64,000 bases of DNA, from NCBI RefSeq assembly GCF_022538115.1, contig NZ_JAKZAL010000001.1:186001-250000 (forward strand). The letters run 5' to 3'. Position 1 is the stretch's first letter; each line of letters starts with the position of its first letter. The notes under the pieces are model-generated. The model saw only the letters and a program-made list of their open reading frames with translations, was not told where the DNA came from and made no database searches. Below, one piece after another: positions 1-8,398 of this stretch. The stretch is from Cognataquiflexum rubidum. GTDB lineage: Bacteria; Bacteroidota; Bacteroidia; Cytophagales; Cyclobacteriaceae. Made by a program: the position numbers and the translations under genes.

Positions 1-2
1 GG

Positions 3-1247
3 GAATGGCTGGAATTGGAAGAAGAAACAGTTTGGCTTCGTGTAAAACTCTGGGATTTGATCACGATTCCCTTTCCAAAGAAAATATGGAAAAGCATCTA
101 CGGTCCTACCATGGTGACTGAACAAGGAACATTTTCAATCCGCTTGGGTGCCTTGGAGCGAATCGGAGCGCCGGAGCAATGGTGGAGAATGAACAAATCC
201 CGGAATTTCAAAGAATTCAGTGAAGCCATGTCGCGGATGGAACTTACAAGTTTCAATACTGTCTATGCAGATAAGTATGACACAATTTTTTATGTGAGCA
301 ATGGCCTGATCCCCGTCAGAGATCCATCCATAGATTTCACCGGAACGGTGGCCGGAAATACCAAAAAAGCCCTGTGGACCAGCTACCATGACTTTGAGGA
401 TCTGCCGCAACAATTCAATCCTGCTTCGGGATTTTTATTCAACACCAACCATTCTCCTTTTAAGGCGAGTGGATTGGCAGACAATCTCAATCCGGACAAT
501 TACCCCAAATCGATGAATTACCTACTGCGGGACAATAACCGATCGACCCGATTCCGTGAATTGATACCCGACTCGGGGAGGATTTCCTACGAGCGTTTCA
601 AAGAAATCAAGTACGATGGACAATTGCCCGAAAAACTGGCTTTCCGTACCAATATGGAATCTCTTTTTGGCCTAAACCCAAGCAAATATCCCGAAATCGC
701 AAAGCAGATCGAAACCATTAACAACTGGGATAAACACTCGGGAATCGAAAATGAAGGTGCAGCAGTTTTTGCTTTTGTCTATTACTATTGGTGGGACAAA
801 TTCGCTGAAAATGGAAGGAGTTGGGAAACCACACTTACCGAAGAAGAATCTGTGGAAAGTCTCAAAGCTGCCAAAAATCATTTTAAAACCCATTTTGGAA
901 AAGAATTGGTGACCTTGGGAGAATATCAAAAACTGGTAAGAGGCGACAAAGCACTGCCTTTGCAGGGAATTGATGATGTGATCACAGCCATGCGGTCATT
1001 GCCTTGGGAAAAAGGGATGAGGAAAGGCACACAGGGAGAGTCCTATATTATGATGGTTCGCTTTGGGGAAGGCCTTCCAAAGATCGAGACAATCAATGTC
1101 TTCGGAGCAAGCAATGACCCTGACAGCCCCCACTTTGATGATCAGATGGAACTTTTCCTCGGTCAAAAGCTGAAGCCGATGACATTGGATAAGGCCGAGG
1201 TCCTGAAAACAGCGAAAGAGATTTATAATCCGGGAGGTAAGAAGTGA
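3..1247 (+). CDS. Penicillin acylase family protein (peptidase S45), 3' part only
   Basis: The frame is open from the first bases of the window, so the 5' part lies outside. About 414 codons are visible and the TTG at 15 is internal. The text fits the late beta-chain region of S45 N-terminal-nucleophile amidases, with a GFLFNTNHSPF segment followed by NRSTRFRELI. The family cleaves amide bonds of acylated compounds (penicillins, acyl-homoserine lactones) in the periplasm. The autocatalytic cleavage site and catalytic Ser would lie upstream and cannot be checked. The C-terminus (GESYIMMVRFGEGLPKIE, then a GASNDPDSPHFDDQ stretch) matches the usual substrate-independent end of the family. The natural substrate cannot be inferred. 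Family assignment is from motif recognition. Confidence 0.8.
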   Translation, partial: EWLELEEETVWLRVKLWDLITIPFPKKIWKSIYGPTMVTEQGTFSIRLGALERIGAPEQWWRMNKSRNFKEFSEAMSRMELTSFNTVYADKYDTIFYVSNGLIPVRDPSIDFTGTVAGNTKKALWTSYHDFEDLPQQFNPASGFLFNTNHSPFKASGLADNLNPDNYPKSMNYLLRDNNRSTRFRELIPDSGRISYERFKEIKYDGQLPEKLAFRTNMESLFGLNPSKYPEIAKQIETINNWDKHSGIENEGAAVFAFVYYYWWDKFAENGRSWETTLTEEESVESLKAAKNHFKTHFGKELVTLGEYQKLVRGDKALPLQGIDDVITAMRSLPWEKGMRKGTQGESYIMMVRFGEGLPKIETINVFGASNDPDSPHFDDQMELFLGQKLKPMTLDKAEVLKTAKEIYNPGGKK

Positions 1248-1354
1248 CTATATGATATGCCTTCTGACGAGGAATAAAAAATCCTTTTCTAAATCCATAC
1301 ATATCAGCAAGACCTCATTCGTCACCTTTAGGAATGGATAATTCAACCAATCCT

Positions 1355-1362
1355 TATCTTTG
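1355..1362 (+). promoter_or_regulatory. Possible Bacteroidetes -7 promoter element (TATCTTTG)
   Basis: TATCTTTG fits the Bacteroidetes TAnnTTTG consensus and lies 24 nt before the ATG of the 83-codon ORF. No good TTTG -33 element is seen at the expected spacing, so support is modest. Confidence 0.35.
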
Positions 1363-1386
1363 AAATTAAAATAAAACAATCAAATC

Positions 1387-1638
1387 ATGTTTGAAGGCCC
1401 AAGCTATCCTAATGCATTAGATGAATCGGTTTTTGAGGAATGGCTCGCAAAAGGGCGATTAAGCAAAACACCTTTTGCCTATCTATTGGTCATTTGGGAT
1501 GAACTGGACCGCACCTACATCCCGGTATATATCGAACAGCGGAGTGAACTGAAAAATTTTGCCCGCTATGGTCAGGCTCCTGATCATCAACTTTTGGTAG
1601 CTGCTTACGATCTGTATTCTGAGACGAGGGTGGTGTAG
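1387..1638 (+). CDS. Small conserved-looking hypothetical protein, 83 aa (parent copy of a repeated ORF)
   Basis: I do not recognise this protein. It is 83 residues, acidic, with no signal peptide or membrane segment; the middle reads FAYLLVIWDELDRTYIPVYI and the end YDLYSETRVV. Its 3' part recurs twice downstream (4111-4260 and 5479-5700), both copies in the same orientation and frame but without the 5' end. Copy 2 differs from this one only at synonymous positions over the shared codons, whereas copy 3 has both silent and amino-acid changes. The silent pattern suggests the coding sequence was once under selection. The start is an ATG 24 nt after a promoter-like TATCTTTG. It is the only copy with a complete frame, so it is the likely source of the others. 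Confidence 0.6.
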   Translation: MFEGPSYPNALDESVFEEWLAKGRLSKTPFAYLLVIWDELDRTYIPVYIEQRSELKNFARYGQAPDHQLLVAAYDLYSETRVV

Positions 1639-1798
1639 GAGGGTAATTCAGGAGTTGAATAATCGGAGAACTGAAATTGGTCAACAAGGATTGAGGATTT
1701 AAGTTTCCTTATTATACAGTGTAACTTTCCGAATATACATCCATCAAGAAAATCATCTTGAAAAGGGGTGAGATTTGGTCAAACAAAACACTAAAACT

Positions 1799-3331
1799 AT
1801 GCGCCTATCCAAAATCTTTCTCCTTTTATTAATTTTTCGATTGTCTCCTATTTCTGCCTATGGACAAATCCATTTTGTACAAAAAGGGCAGATGAAAATA
1901 GGGATAAAAGTCACCTTAAATGATGAGGTCCTGGACATTGATAGTTTATCTGACTCATTTGACCCTAGGACAGGCGTTCCTGTAAAGCTAGTAATTCCGG
2001 AAGGAAGTTCCTTGGGGATTGTATCTGATTCACTTGGAGATGATCTTGATATTGCTTTGCTTATCAATAACGAAAGCGCTACTGATTTTAATCAGCCCAT
2101 TATAATAAAGAATGGATTCGCTATGGGTTCCTCACCTGGTTCTGAAAACAGTTATGTTTTTATAGATAAAAAACGACAAGATACGCTCGAAATCAGCTGG
2201 CAAGTTGACTATAACCAGGTAGAACTGGCTGACTTATATCCCGCTGAGTTTTTCAAAAACTATGTAGCGCTACAGATAAAATATATTTTTGAATCTTATC
2301 CTGACTCTTCCCAATACGATTGGAAAAGTAAGGAGTATATATCCGAATTGAATGACAGGGGTTTGCCCGTTAATCCAAAGTTCCCTTATTCTCAGAATGG
2401 ACTTTATTTTGTTGTAGATCAATTGGTTGAAGGGGCAGAAGTTCAATTGGTCGGTTTTCATTCTGCACCACAGGCACTCAATCAAGATGACCCCTTTGCA
2501 CTTTTTCTTTATGAAGATCTAAAACCCGGCAATTATGAGTTTGTGGTCTGGCCCTATAAAAATGCACCTGATTCAATTACACTCAGATATCCCTTCTCGA
2601 TAAGTAACCCATGGTGGAAGGAGACACTTGCCCTTGTACTTTTTACTTTCTTGGGTGTTGGTCTCCTTGGGCTTATCCTTTTTCTGTTCTACAGATCTGC
2701 ACAAAGAAGAAAAACGCGGGAATTGCAATGGGCCCAACAACTTACCCAAGCTGAACTGAAAGCCATTCGTGCTCAACTGAACCCTCATTTTTTATTTAAT
2801 TCACTTAATTCTATTCAGAATTTAGTTAGTCAAGGGAAAAATGAACTGGCCAATTCATATCTCCGTAAACTGTCCAAATTCCTCAGACGTGTACTATCTG
2901 TCTCGGAAAAACAATTTCATGAGCTCGAACGGGAGTTAGAGTTGATAGAGCTTTACCTAGAATTGGAGAAGCTGCGTTTTGCGTTTTCTTCAAAAATCAA
3001 AGTTTCAAATGACGTGGAGCTAGGAAATCTTGTACCAGTGATGCTTCTCCAACCCTACATCGAAAATGCGGTTAAACATGGCGTCGCTTCAAAGGGAGAA
3101 GAAGGAGAGATCCTAGTTTTGATATCAAGAGATGGCGAATTCATGAAAATCGAAATTTTGGACAATGGACCTGGACTTTCCGAACCAAAGGAGTCTTCGG
3201 CAGGAATCCATTTAGGAAATGCGCAAATTAAAACCCTAAATCATATATATTTGAAAGAGGCATCTGTTGAAATTTCCAACAGGGAAGATCAAAGTGGGGT
3301 AAAAGTTTCTATTAAGCTTCCAATTGAATGA
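1799..3331 (+). CDS. Sensor histidine kinase, LytS/YehU type
   Basis: About 510 aa. I start at the ATG at 1799 rather than the TTG at 1775 because the ATG gives a clean signal peptide (MRLSKIFLLLLIFRLSPISA). An unrecognised periplasmic sensor region follows to about residue 275, then one membrane helix (about 277-298) ending in basic residues, then a His_kinase domain with the phospho-acceptor His near residue 330 in QLNPHFLFNSLNSI. The ATPase domain shows an N-box (IENAVKHG, about 421) and a DNGPGL G-box (about 455). The stop overlaps the following regulator start by 4 nt (ATGA), so the pair is translationally coupled. The kinase would phosphorylate that regulator. The signal sensed is unknown. 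Confidence 0.93.
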   Translation: MRLSKIFLLLLIFRLSPISAYGQIHFVQKGQMKIGIKVTLNDEVLDIDSLSDSFDPRTGVPVKLVIPEGSSLGIVSDSLGDDLDIALLINNESATDFNQPIIIKNGFAMGSSPGSENSYVFIDKKRQDTLEISWQVDYNQVELADLYPAEFFKNYVALQIKYIFESYPDSSQYDWKSKEYISELNDRGLPVNPKFPYSQNGLYFVVDQLVEGAEVQLVGFHSAPQALNQDDPFALFLYEDLKPGNYEFVVWPYKNAPDSITLRYPFSISNPWWKETLALVLFTFLGVGLLGLILFLFYRSAQRRKTRELQWAQQLTQAELKAIRAQLNPHFLFNSLNSIQNLVSQGKNELANSYLRKLSKFLRRVLSVSEKQFHELERELELIELYLELEKLRFAFSSKIKVSNDVELGNLVPVMLLQPYIENAVKHGVASKGEEGEILVLISRDGEFMKIEILDNGPGLSEPKESSAGIHLGNAQIKTLNHIYLKEASVEISNREDQSGVKVSIKLPIE

Positions 3332-4062
3332 TGGGATACCATGCGTTGATTATCGATGATGAGGCCGGAAATCGAGAGTTTTTGGCTACGCAAATTAAGC
3401 AACACTGCCCCTCCATTTCAAAGGTGAGAGAAAGCTCTTCTGCGGCAGAAGGCATTTTGGTAGTAAAGAACAATGATATTGATGTGGTTTTTCTGGATAT
3501 TGAAATGCCTGGAGGAAATGGGTTCGATTTTTTGAATCAAGTTGGGGAAGTAAACTTCCACATCATTTTTGTGACGGCTTTTGATTCTTATGCGCTAAAA
3601 GCTATAAAATACAGTGCTTTGGATTATTTGTTAAAGCCTGTCGATCCTCTTGAACTAGTCCAAGCAGTTGAGAAATTACACAGGAATCAATCAGAAAAGG
3701 AAAGACTGGAATTGCTTAAATATAACCTTAGTAATCGGGAAGACCGCCGCATTGCTCTACCCACTCAAGATGAAGTAGTCTTTGTCCTTATTGGCGACAT
3801 TATACGCCTTGAAGCAGAAGCAAATTACACTCGGATTTTTATAGATAAAAATCCCCCCTTGTTATTATCAGGTAACATAGGGCATTTTGAAAGGTTTTTG
3901 CACGATACCCGATTCTATCGGACACATCAGTCGCATCTGATCAATAAGGACCACATCCGTAAATATATCAAAACTGAAGGCGGATATTTCCTGATGTCAG
4001 ATGGTACTCAAGTCCCGGTTTCTAGATTGAAAAAGGAAGAGGTAAAACGGCTCTTAATGTAA
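3328..4062 (+). CDS. LytTR family response regulator
   Basis: 244 aa. The N-terminal receiver domain has the acidic pair in IIDDEAGN, the phospho-acceptor Asp57 in VVFLDIEMPGG, and the conserved Thr/Lys further on (VTAFD, then LLKPVDP). The C-terminal LytTR DNA-binding domain (about 140-244) carries the typical RLEAEANYTRIFI and FYRTHQSHLINKDHI segments. It is cotranscribed with the kinase through a 4-nt overlap and should bind paired direct repeats as a phosphorylated dimer. I see no convincing operator upstream of the pair, so its target genes are unknown. Confidence 0.95.
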   Translation: MMGYHALIIDDEAGNREFLATQIKQHCPSISKVRESSSAAEGILVVKNNDIDVVFLDIEMPGGNGFDFLNQVGEVNFHIIFVTAFDSYALKAIKYSALDYLLKPVDPLELVQAVEKLHRNQSEKERLELLKYNLSNREDRRIALPTQDEVVFVLIGDIIRLEAEANYTRIFIDKNPPLLLSGNIGHFERFLHDTRFYRTHQSHLINKDHIRKYIKTEGGYFLMSDGTQVPVSRLKKEEVKRLLM

Positions 4063-4110
4063 AAAAAATCAGGTATCTACTTAACCCAATTAAAAAAATT
4101 TGAGTTGAAC

Positions 4111-4260
4111 TTGGGATGAACTGGACCGCACCTACATCCCGGTATATATCGAGCAGCGGAGTGAACTGAAAAATTTTGCCCGCTATGGTCAAGCACCTGA
4201 CCACCAACTTTTGGTAGCTGCTTATGATCTGTATTCTGAGACGAGGGTGGTGTAGGAGGG
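4111..4260 (+). pseudogene. 5'-truncated copy 2 of the 83-codon ORF
   Basis: From TTGGGATGAACTGGACCGC onward this is nearly identical to the 3' half of the ORF at 1387-1638. It keeps the frame for 47 codons to the same TAG at 4253-4255, and the changes are silent. There is no start codon in the homologous part, and homology begins abruptly 49 nt after the LytTR stop. It is a direct repeat of the parent copy and lies just downstream of the minus-strand toxin gene. Confidence 0.85.
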
Positions 4261-4268
4261 AATGTTGG

Positions 4269-4826
4269 TCAGGTGTAACTGTCACGAAATTTCTGAACAG
4301 TTTGTAACAAATCACATTTCTCCAAAGTATTTAAGACATCTTCCTTTGATTGGGGTGGTTTTTTCAACCTGGAAACTAACTTTTCAAAACTTCTAGTGAC
4401 TGCATCATGGTTTTCAGAAATGAAATGGCTAACAAATTCATCGGGATGGATTATCTGTAGTTTTATTGTATTAAGGATTGGTGACTGAAAATCCTTAAGA
4501 TTGGCAGTAACTAAAAAATCTACATCGGCCTCCACAGCAGCCGCCAAGACATGTCTGTCATCAGGATCCTTTAAGGAAAGTCCATCTATGTGTTTTTTGT
4601 ATCCTTCAACCGTCGCATCCGGAAAAGCCTCATTCATCAGATAAATAGTTCGATCGATCCTCATTTGCTCTAAATCAGGCCTGTTTATCAAAAGGTTTCT
4701 ACTCCACTCATGCTGGATTTTCTCTGACCAAAATGGTTTAAAAAGATCGTCTTCTGCTAAGCTTAACAATAGGTCCCGGACGGGCGCAGGGTAGAGTACA
4801 TTGGCATCTAGTAGTGCAGAAATCAT
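4269..4826 (-). CDS. PIN domain ribonuclease, likely toxin of a type II toxin-antitoxin pair
   Basis: 185 aa. The acidic residues of a PIN nuclease can be seen: Asp7 in LLDANVLYPAPVRD, Glu40 in HEWSR, Asp89/Asp90 in KDPDDRHVLAAA and Asp101/Asp103 in ADVDFLVTAN. PIN toxins cleave RNA using Mg2+ held by these carboxylates. The gene starts 9 nt after the stop of the HTH gene upstream on the same strand, the usual antitoxin-toxin order. Two truncated copies of the 83-codon ORF flank the pair, so it may have been inserted as a unit. The PIN fold is clear; toxicity is inferred from context. Confidence 0.85.
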   Translation of the reverse strand: MISALLDANVLYPAPVRDLLLSLAEDDLFKPFWSEKIQHEWSRNLLINRPDLEQMRIDRTIYLMNEAFPDATVEGYKKHIDGLSLKDPDDRHVLAAAVEADVDFLVTANLKDFQSPILNTIKLQIIHPDEFVSHFISENHDAVTRSFEKLVSRLKKPPQSKEDVLNTLEKCDLLQTVQKFRDSYT

Positions 4827-4835
4827 AATCTCCGA

Positions 4836-5279
4836 TTAGTAACCTAAGCCCATTTCTTGAGCTTCCTGAGCAAGCAAATCCAAAGCTTTTCTTCTTTTTT
4901 CGCGGAGTACCGAATCATATTTCTGGATATCTTCAGGCAGAATCCTTCTATGCGATCCTACCTTTTTATAAGGAATTTTACCTGTTTCCAAAAGTTTGAC
5001 CAAATGGGGGCGGGAAACTTTCAGAAAATCAGCCGCTTCTTGGGTACTCATTTCACTTGAAGAAGAGATGATTTCAACAGATTTCCCATCTGCCATTTCA
5101 TCTAAAACTTTTTCCAGAAGCATGACAGCTTTTCTTGGTACAGAAATAACCGTTCCTTCTACTTGAAAAACCATCAAATGCTGATTTTTTGTCCTTCCTG
5201 AGATTCTTCTCAATGCTGCAACCGACTTTCCGGCTACTTTTTGATCTTCTGCCGATGGTTTATTGATGGATGAAGCCAT
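4836..5279 (-). CDS. Excisionase-type HTH protein, likely antitoxin of the PIN toxin
   Basis: I start at the ATG at 5279 (147 aa), because the longer frame to 5384 adds 35 aromatic, cysteine-rich residues running back through an A/T-rich leader. The C-terminal part has a MerR/excisionase-like helix-turn-helix (STQEAADFLKVSRPHLVKLL, then KIPYKKVGSHRRI), the HTH_17 pattern. The N-terminal half would contact the toxin. Antitoxins of this type repress their own operon. The stop lies 9 nt before the PIN gene. A bidirectional hairpin lies about 105 nt upstream of the start. Confidence 0.82.
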   Translation of the reverse strand: MASSINKPSAEDQKVAGKSVAALRRISGRTKNQHLMVFQVEGTVISVPRKAVMLLEKVLDEMADGKSVEIISSSSEMSTQEAADFLKVSRPHLVKLLETGKIPYKKVGSHRRILPEDIQKYDSVLREKRRKALDLLAQEAQEMGLGY

Positions 5280-5384
5280 AATAATTTTATTGTTTCTGTG
5301 AAGATAATAAACGAAACAAACGAAACAAAGGTTTGGATTTAAAAAGTGGGGAAAAGTCAGGCTTCCATAAAATGCTAATGACAT

Positions 5385-5421
5385 AAAAAAGCATCAAATC
5401 TTGCGATTTGATGCTTTTTAA
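5385..5421. terminator. Bidirectional hairpin terminator
   Basis: A 15-bp stem (AAAAAGCATCAAATC / GATTTGATGCTTTTT) with a TTGC loop, A-rich on one side and T-rich on the other. It lies between the start of the antitoxin gene and the copy-3 fragment and insulates both. Confidence 0.8.
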
Positions 5422-5478
5422 TTTTCTTAGTTCTGCAAAGGCCAATAATCTTTGAATGTCCAAGTCACCACCGTGCGC

Positions 5479-5700
5479 TAGATGAATCGGTTTTTGAGGA
5501 ATGGCTGAAAAAAGGGCGAATGAGCAAAACACCTTTTGCGTATCTATTGGTCATTTGGGATGAACTGGACAGCACCTACATCTCCGTATATATCGAGCAG
5601 CGGAGCGAACTGAAAAATTTTGCCCGCTATGGTCAGGCTCCGGACCACCAACTTTTGGTAGCTGCTTATGATCTGTATTCTGAGACGAGGGTGGTGTAGG
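5479..5700 (+). pseudogene. 5'-truncated copy 3 of the 83-codon ORF
   Basis: Homology to the 1387-1638 ORF begins at TAGATGAATCGG, equivalent to about codon 12, and runs in frame to the same TAG (5697-5699). It lacks the original start, though an in-frame ATG occurs at 5520. Unlike copy 2 it has amino-acid changes as well as silent ones, so it looks older or free of selection. It is in the same orientation as copies 1 and 2 and closes the right side of the toxin-antitoxin cassette. Confidence 0.82.
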
Positions 5701-5977
5701 AAAAATGTTGCAATAGCACATCGAAATTTAAAGAAGTAACTCAGCTAAACCGCAAAAACAGGTTATTCTAGCACTGAAAGACATAATGAACCAAAGGATT
5801 GAGCCCAAAATCCCTGATTGAAAACTTCCATTTTTTAAAAGGAGGAAGGAAGCGTAACTAATCGGAAGCTTGCATCAGACCTTGACTAATCACCGCCTAC
5901 AAAATTTTGCTTTTGAATTTAAATAAAAACTTGAAATTGAGGGTATCAAATTGTCACCAATTAAAAACCCAAATCCT

Positions 5978-6895
5978 ATGAAACGATTACTCGCCTTAAT
6001 ATTTTTGGTTTACTTCAACTCACTTGCACAGGTACCCAAAGAACTATCTAGTGAATTGATCATTGTAAAGGTGAAATCTGGAAAGGAGAAAGTTGTAATC
6101 AAGGAAAATAGGCACTTTGAAGCTCCAAATTGGAGCCGAGACGGCAAATTCTTGATCATAAATGCCGGGGGTTTTTTAGAGAAAATTGATTTAAAGGGGA
6201 ATAATCTGGGCAAGATCAATCCAGAAGGAATCAACACTGTCAATAATGACCATGGACTAAGCTTTGATGGCAAAATTCTGGTGTTTAGTAAAAATGATAG
6301 GGATGCAGCTCCTACCAACAATTCCCGAGTCTATATAGCAAATGCCGATGGCAGCAACCCAAGATTAGTAACACCTAATTTTCCCAGTTACTGGCATGGA
6401 ATAAGTCCTGACAACAACTTTCTCATCTATACCGCAAGAAGAAACGATGATTGGGATTTGTTCAAAATCCCTACTCAGGGCGGAACAGAAATCAATATCA
6501 CAAATACAGCGGGGCTGGACGACGGTTCGGAGTACAGCTACGATGGAAATTGGATTTATTTCAACTCCCACAGATCAGGCAGAATGCATATTTACCGAAT
6601 GAGAACCGATGGATCCGGCGTTGAACAACTGACCGAAGACGAACTCGATAATTGGTTTCCTCACCCGAGTCCTGACAATAAATCAATTGTTTACATTTCC
6701 TATTTGGAAGATCAGAAAGCAGGACATCCTTTTGGCAAAGAAGTGAAGCTGAGAATAATGAATCTGGAGACCAAAGAAATTAAAGACATCACTCCTGTAT
6801 TCTACGGGGGTCAGGGAACAATCAATGTACACAGTTGGTCTCCTGACGGAAAATCTATCGCATTTGTACGCTATATTGACTTGACAAAAAAGTAA
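5978..6895 (+). CDS. Secreted TolB-like beta-propeller protein (PD40 repeats)
   Basis: 305 aa from the ATG at 5978, chosen over the TTG at 5951 because it gives a signal peptide (MKRLLALIFLVYFNSLAQ). The rest is a series of WD40-like PD40 blades: APNWSRDGKFLII, HGISPDNNFLIYTARR, EYSYDGNWIYFNSHRSG, HPSPDNKSIVYIS and HSWSPDGKSIAFVR. Such proteins are periplasmic or surface propellers that bind partners and have no catalytic signature here. It stands alone, with a 280-nt unassigned leader and a hairpin terminator about 20 nt after the stop. The specific role is unknown. Confidence 0.85.
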   Translation: MKRLLALIFLVYFNSLAQVPKELSSELIIVKVKSGKEKVVIKENRHFEAPNWSRDGKFLIINAGGFLEKIDLKGNNLGKINPEGINTVNNDHGLSFDGKILVFSKNDRDAAPTNNSRVYIANADGSNPRLVTPNFPSYWHGISPDNNFLIYTARRNDDWDLFKIPTQGGTEINITNTAGLDDGSEYSYDGNWIYFNSHRSGRMHIYRMRTDGSGVEQLTEDELDNWFPHPSPDNKSIVYISYLEDQKAGHPFGKEVKLRIMNLETKEIKDITPVFYGGQGTINVHSWSPDGKSIAFVRYIDLTKK

Positions 6896-6912
6896 TATCT
6901 GATTAATTTCTT

Positions 6913-6942
6913 GCCTGACGATTTGATTTTTTTTCGTCAGGT
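6913..6942 (+). terminator. Terminator-like hairpin after the propeller gene
   Basis: Stem CCTGACGA / TCGTCAGG with a T-rich loop of 12 nt, starting 18 nt after the stop codon. Confidence 0.55.
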
Positions 6943-6948
6943 ATAAGG

Positions 6949-7020
6949 TTAACCAACTGAGCATAGAAGGGTCATAAAACGACGAAACCTCAGATTTCTC
7001 TGAGGCTTTTTGCTCCCCCT
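6949..7020 (-). pseudogene. tRNA remnants: D-arm fragment and tRNA-Asn 3' end with terminator
   Basis: Two pieces of tRNA debris. TAACCAACTGAGC (6950-6962) is identical to the D-arm region of the intact tRNA-Asn at 8870-8943. TTTTTGCTCCCCCT (7007-7020) is identical to the 3' acceptor strand, discriminator and flank of the same tRNA (8864-8877). Between them is a hairpin (CCTCAGA / TCTGAGG, 6988-7005) like the terminators found beside the other tRNA pieces. The order suggests repeated duplication and deletion at a tRNA locus. The rest of the gap to 7222 is A/T-rich and holds nothing I can name. Confidence 0.65.
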
Positions 7021-7222
7021 ATTGACAGAAGCTGCAGTAGATTGCTTGCACTTTCGATTCAAATTAATGAAAAACTTATATCTACCCATTTGATGCCTTT
7101 CTTAATTTCTCGTAAAAAAACTGAAAGTATTAAACTTAATCTTCAATTTATATCCTTGATTTTATTTTATCGAGTTATGCAGGATTTCTTATTACTATGT
7201 ATTTTTAGATTAAAAAAAGGCC

Positions 7223-8398
7223 ATGAATGAAATTTCCCGTAAGGAATTTTTGAAAATGACAGCAATGTCAGGTGCAGCCATTCTTCTATCATCCTTAGAA
7301 TCTTTTGCAAAGGAATCCAAAAGCCCAAAACTCAGGATAGGTGTGATAGGTTGCGGAAGTGTTAGCAACAGATATATTCCACATTTACAAAGTTCATCAC
7401 TCATTGAAATAGTGAGTCTGTGTGACATCAAATATGAGCGGGCATTGGCTCAAAATCAAGAATATAAGGTAAACGCCGCCACCTATCCGAACATAGATGA
7501 CATGCTCAAGGGAGTGCCTTTTGATATGATGATCACACTTACTGACATGCAACAACATGGACACTTGAATAAAAAAGCATTAATGGCTGAAAAACACGTT
7601 TGGAGTGAAAAACCAATCGCTAACACTTTTGCTGAGGGAAAAGCTTTGTTAGCATTGGCCAAAAGTAAGAATTTACGATTATGGGGAGCTCCAGCTGTTG
7701 TAAATAGTCCACAGTTTTCATTTATGGCAAAATGTATTCATGAAGGGAAATTAGGAAGAGTTGCCAGTGCCCATGGTCAATATGGGCATACCGGCCCAGA
7801 TTGGTCTTCTTTCTTTTATGAAAAAGATGGTGGAAGTATGCCAGATCTTGGAGTCTATAATATTGCAACCTTAACAGGATTACTTGGTCCTGCTTTATCA
7901 GTAATGGCAATGACCAGTATAGTCAATCCAGAGCGCATGATTTATGAAAAAGGATTGGTTAAAGTAGAAGTAGAGGACAATGCACACATATTAATGGATC
8001 ATGGCAAAGGAATTATAAGCCATATAATGTGTGGATTCAATTATTTTGATCCTCATGGCCATGAGGCGCATGGTCAACAACTGCATTCCATTCAGATTTT
8101 TGGGGATAAAGGGAATTTGAGATTAATCGGTTACGATTGGGAAACCAACGGTGTTTATTTGGATGATTCTTACGATCATCCAGCAACTTTATATCATCAA
8201 GAGACTGGCGGTTATGTTTGGCAAGAGGGCGCCACAAAAGTAGCTGAATCCATAATCAACAAAACCGAACCTAAAATCAATGTTGAGCATGCATTGCATG
8301 TTCTTGAAATTATGGAAGCGGCACGAAAATCTTCAGCAACAGGGACAAAAGTCAAACTTCAATCTGAATTTAAATATCCCCTTTATGCGGGACTCTAA
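7223..8398 (+). CDS. Gfo/Idh/MocA family oxidoreductase with 3' end in tRNA-derived sequence
   Basis: 391 aa. A Tat-like leader (ISRKEFLKMTAMSGAAILL, RK in place of RR) is followed by an NAD(P)-binding Rossmann motif (IGVIGCGSVSNRY) and the family EKP motif (WSEKPIANTF). The C-terminal half would bind the sugar or polyol substrate, which is unknown. The gene sits alone between two sets of tRNA debris. Its last codons (YPLYAGL, stop) fall in a degenerate 16-nt palindrome (8377-8392) and a D-arm-like stretch that are repeated at 8513-8550. The native 3' end may therefore have been replaced. The gene is more A/T-rich than the other Gfo/Idh genes here. Confidence 0.88.
   Translation: MNEISRKEFLKMTAMSGAAILLSSLESFAKESKSPKLRIGVIGCGSVSNRYIPHLQSSSLIEIVSLCDIKYERALAQNQEYKVNAATYPNIDDMLKGVPFDMMITLTDMQQHGHLNKKALMAEKHVWSEKPIANTFAEGKALLALAKSKNLRLWGAPAVVNSPQFSFMAKCIHEGKLGRVASAHGQYGHTGPDWSSFFYEKDGGSMPDLGVYNIATLTGLLGPALSVMAMTSIVNPERMIYEKGLVKVEVEDNAHILMDHGKGIISHIMCGFNYFDPHGHEAHGQQLHSIQIFGDKGNLRLIGYDWETNGVYLDDSYDHPATLYHQETGGYVWQEGATKVAESIINKTEPKINVEHALHVLEIMEAARKSSATGTKVKLQSEFKYPLYAGL

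Noticed and set aside
4022-4315. 97-codon ORF on the minus strand
   Set aside because: Covers the LytTR 3' end, the copy-2 repeat and the PIN gene end; no start context or motif.
5287-5532. 81-codon ORF on the minus strand
   Set aside because: It runs through the hairpin terminator and the copy-3 fragment in antisense; composition is not protein-like.
1387-5700. Integron gene cassettes
   Set aside because: There is no attC-like hairpin or tyrosine integrase at the repeat ends; the shared unit is coding sequence, so the cassette idea stays only an analogy.
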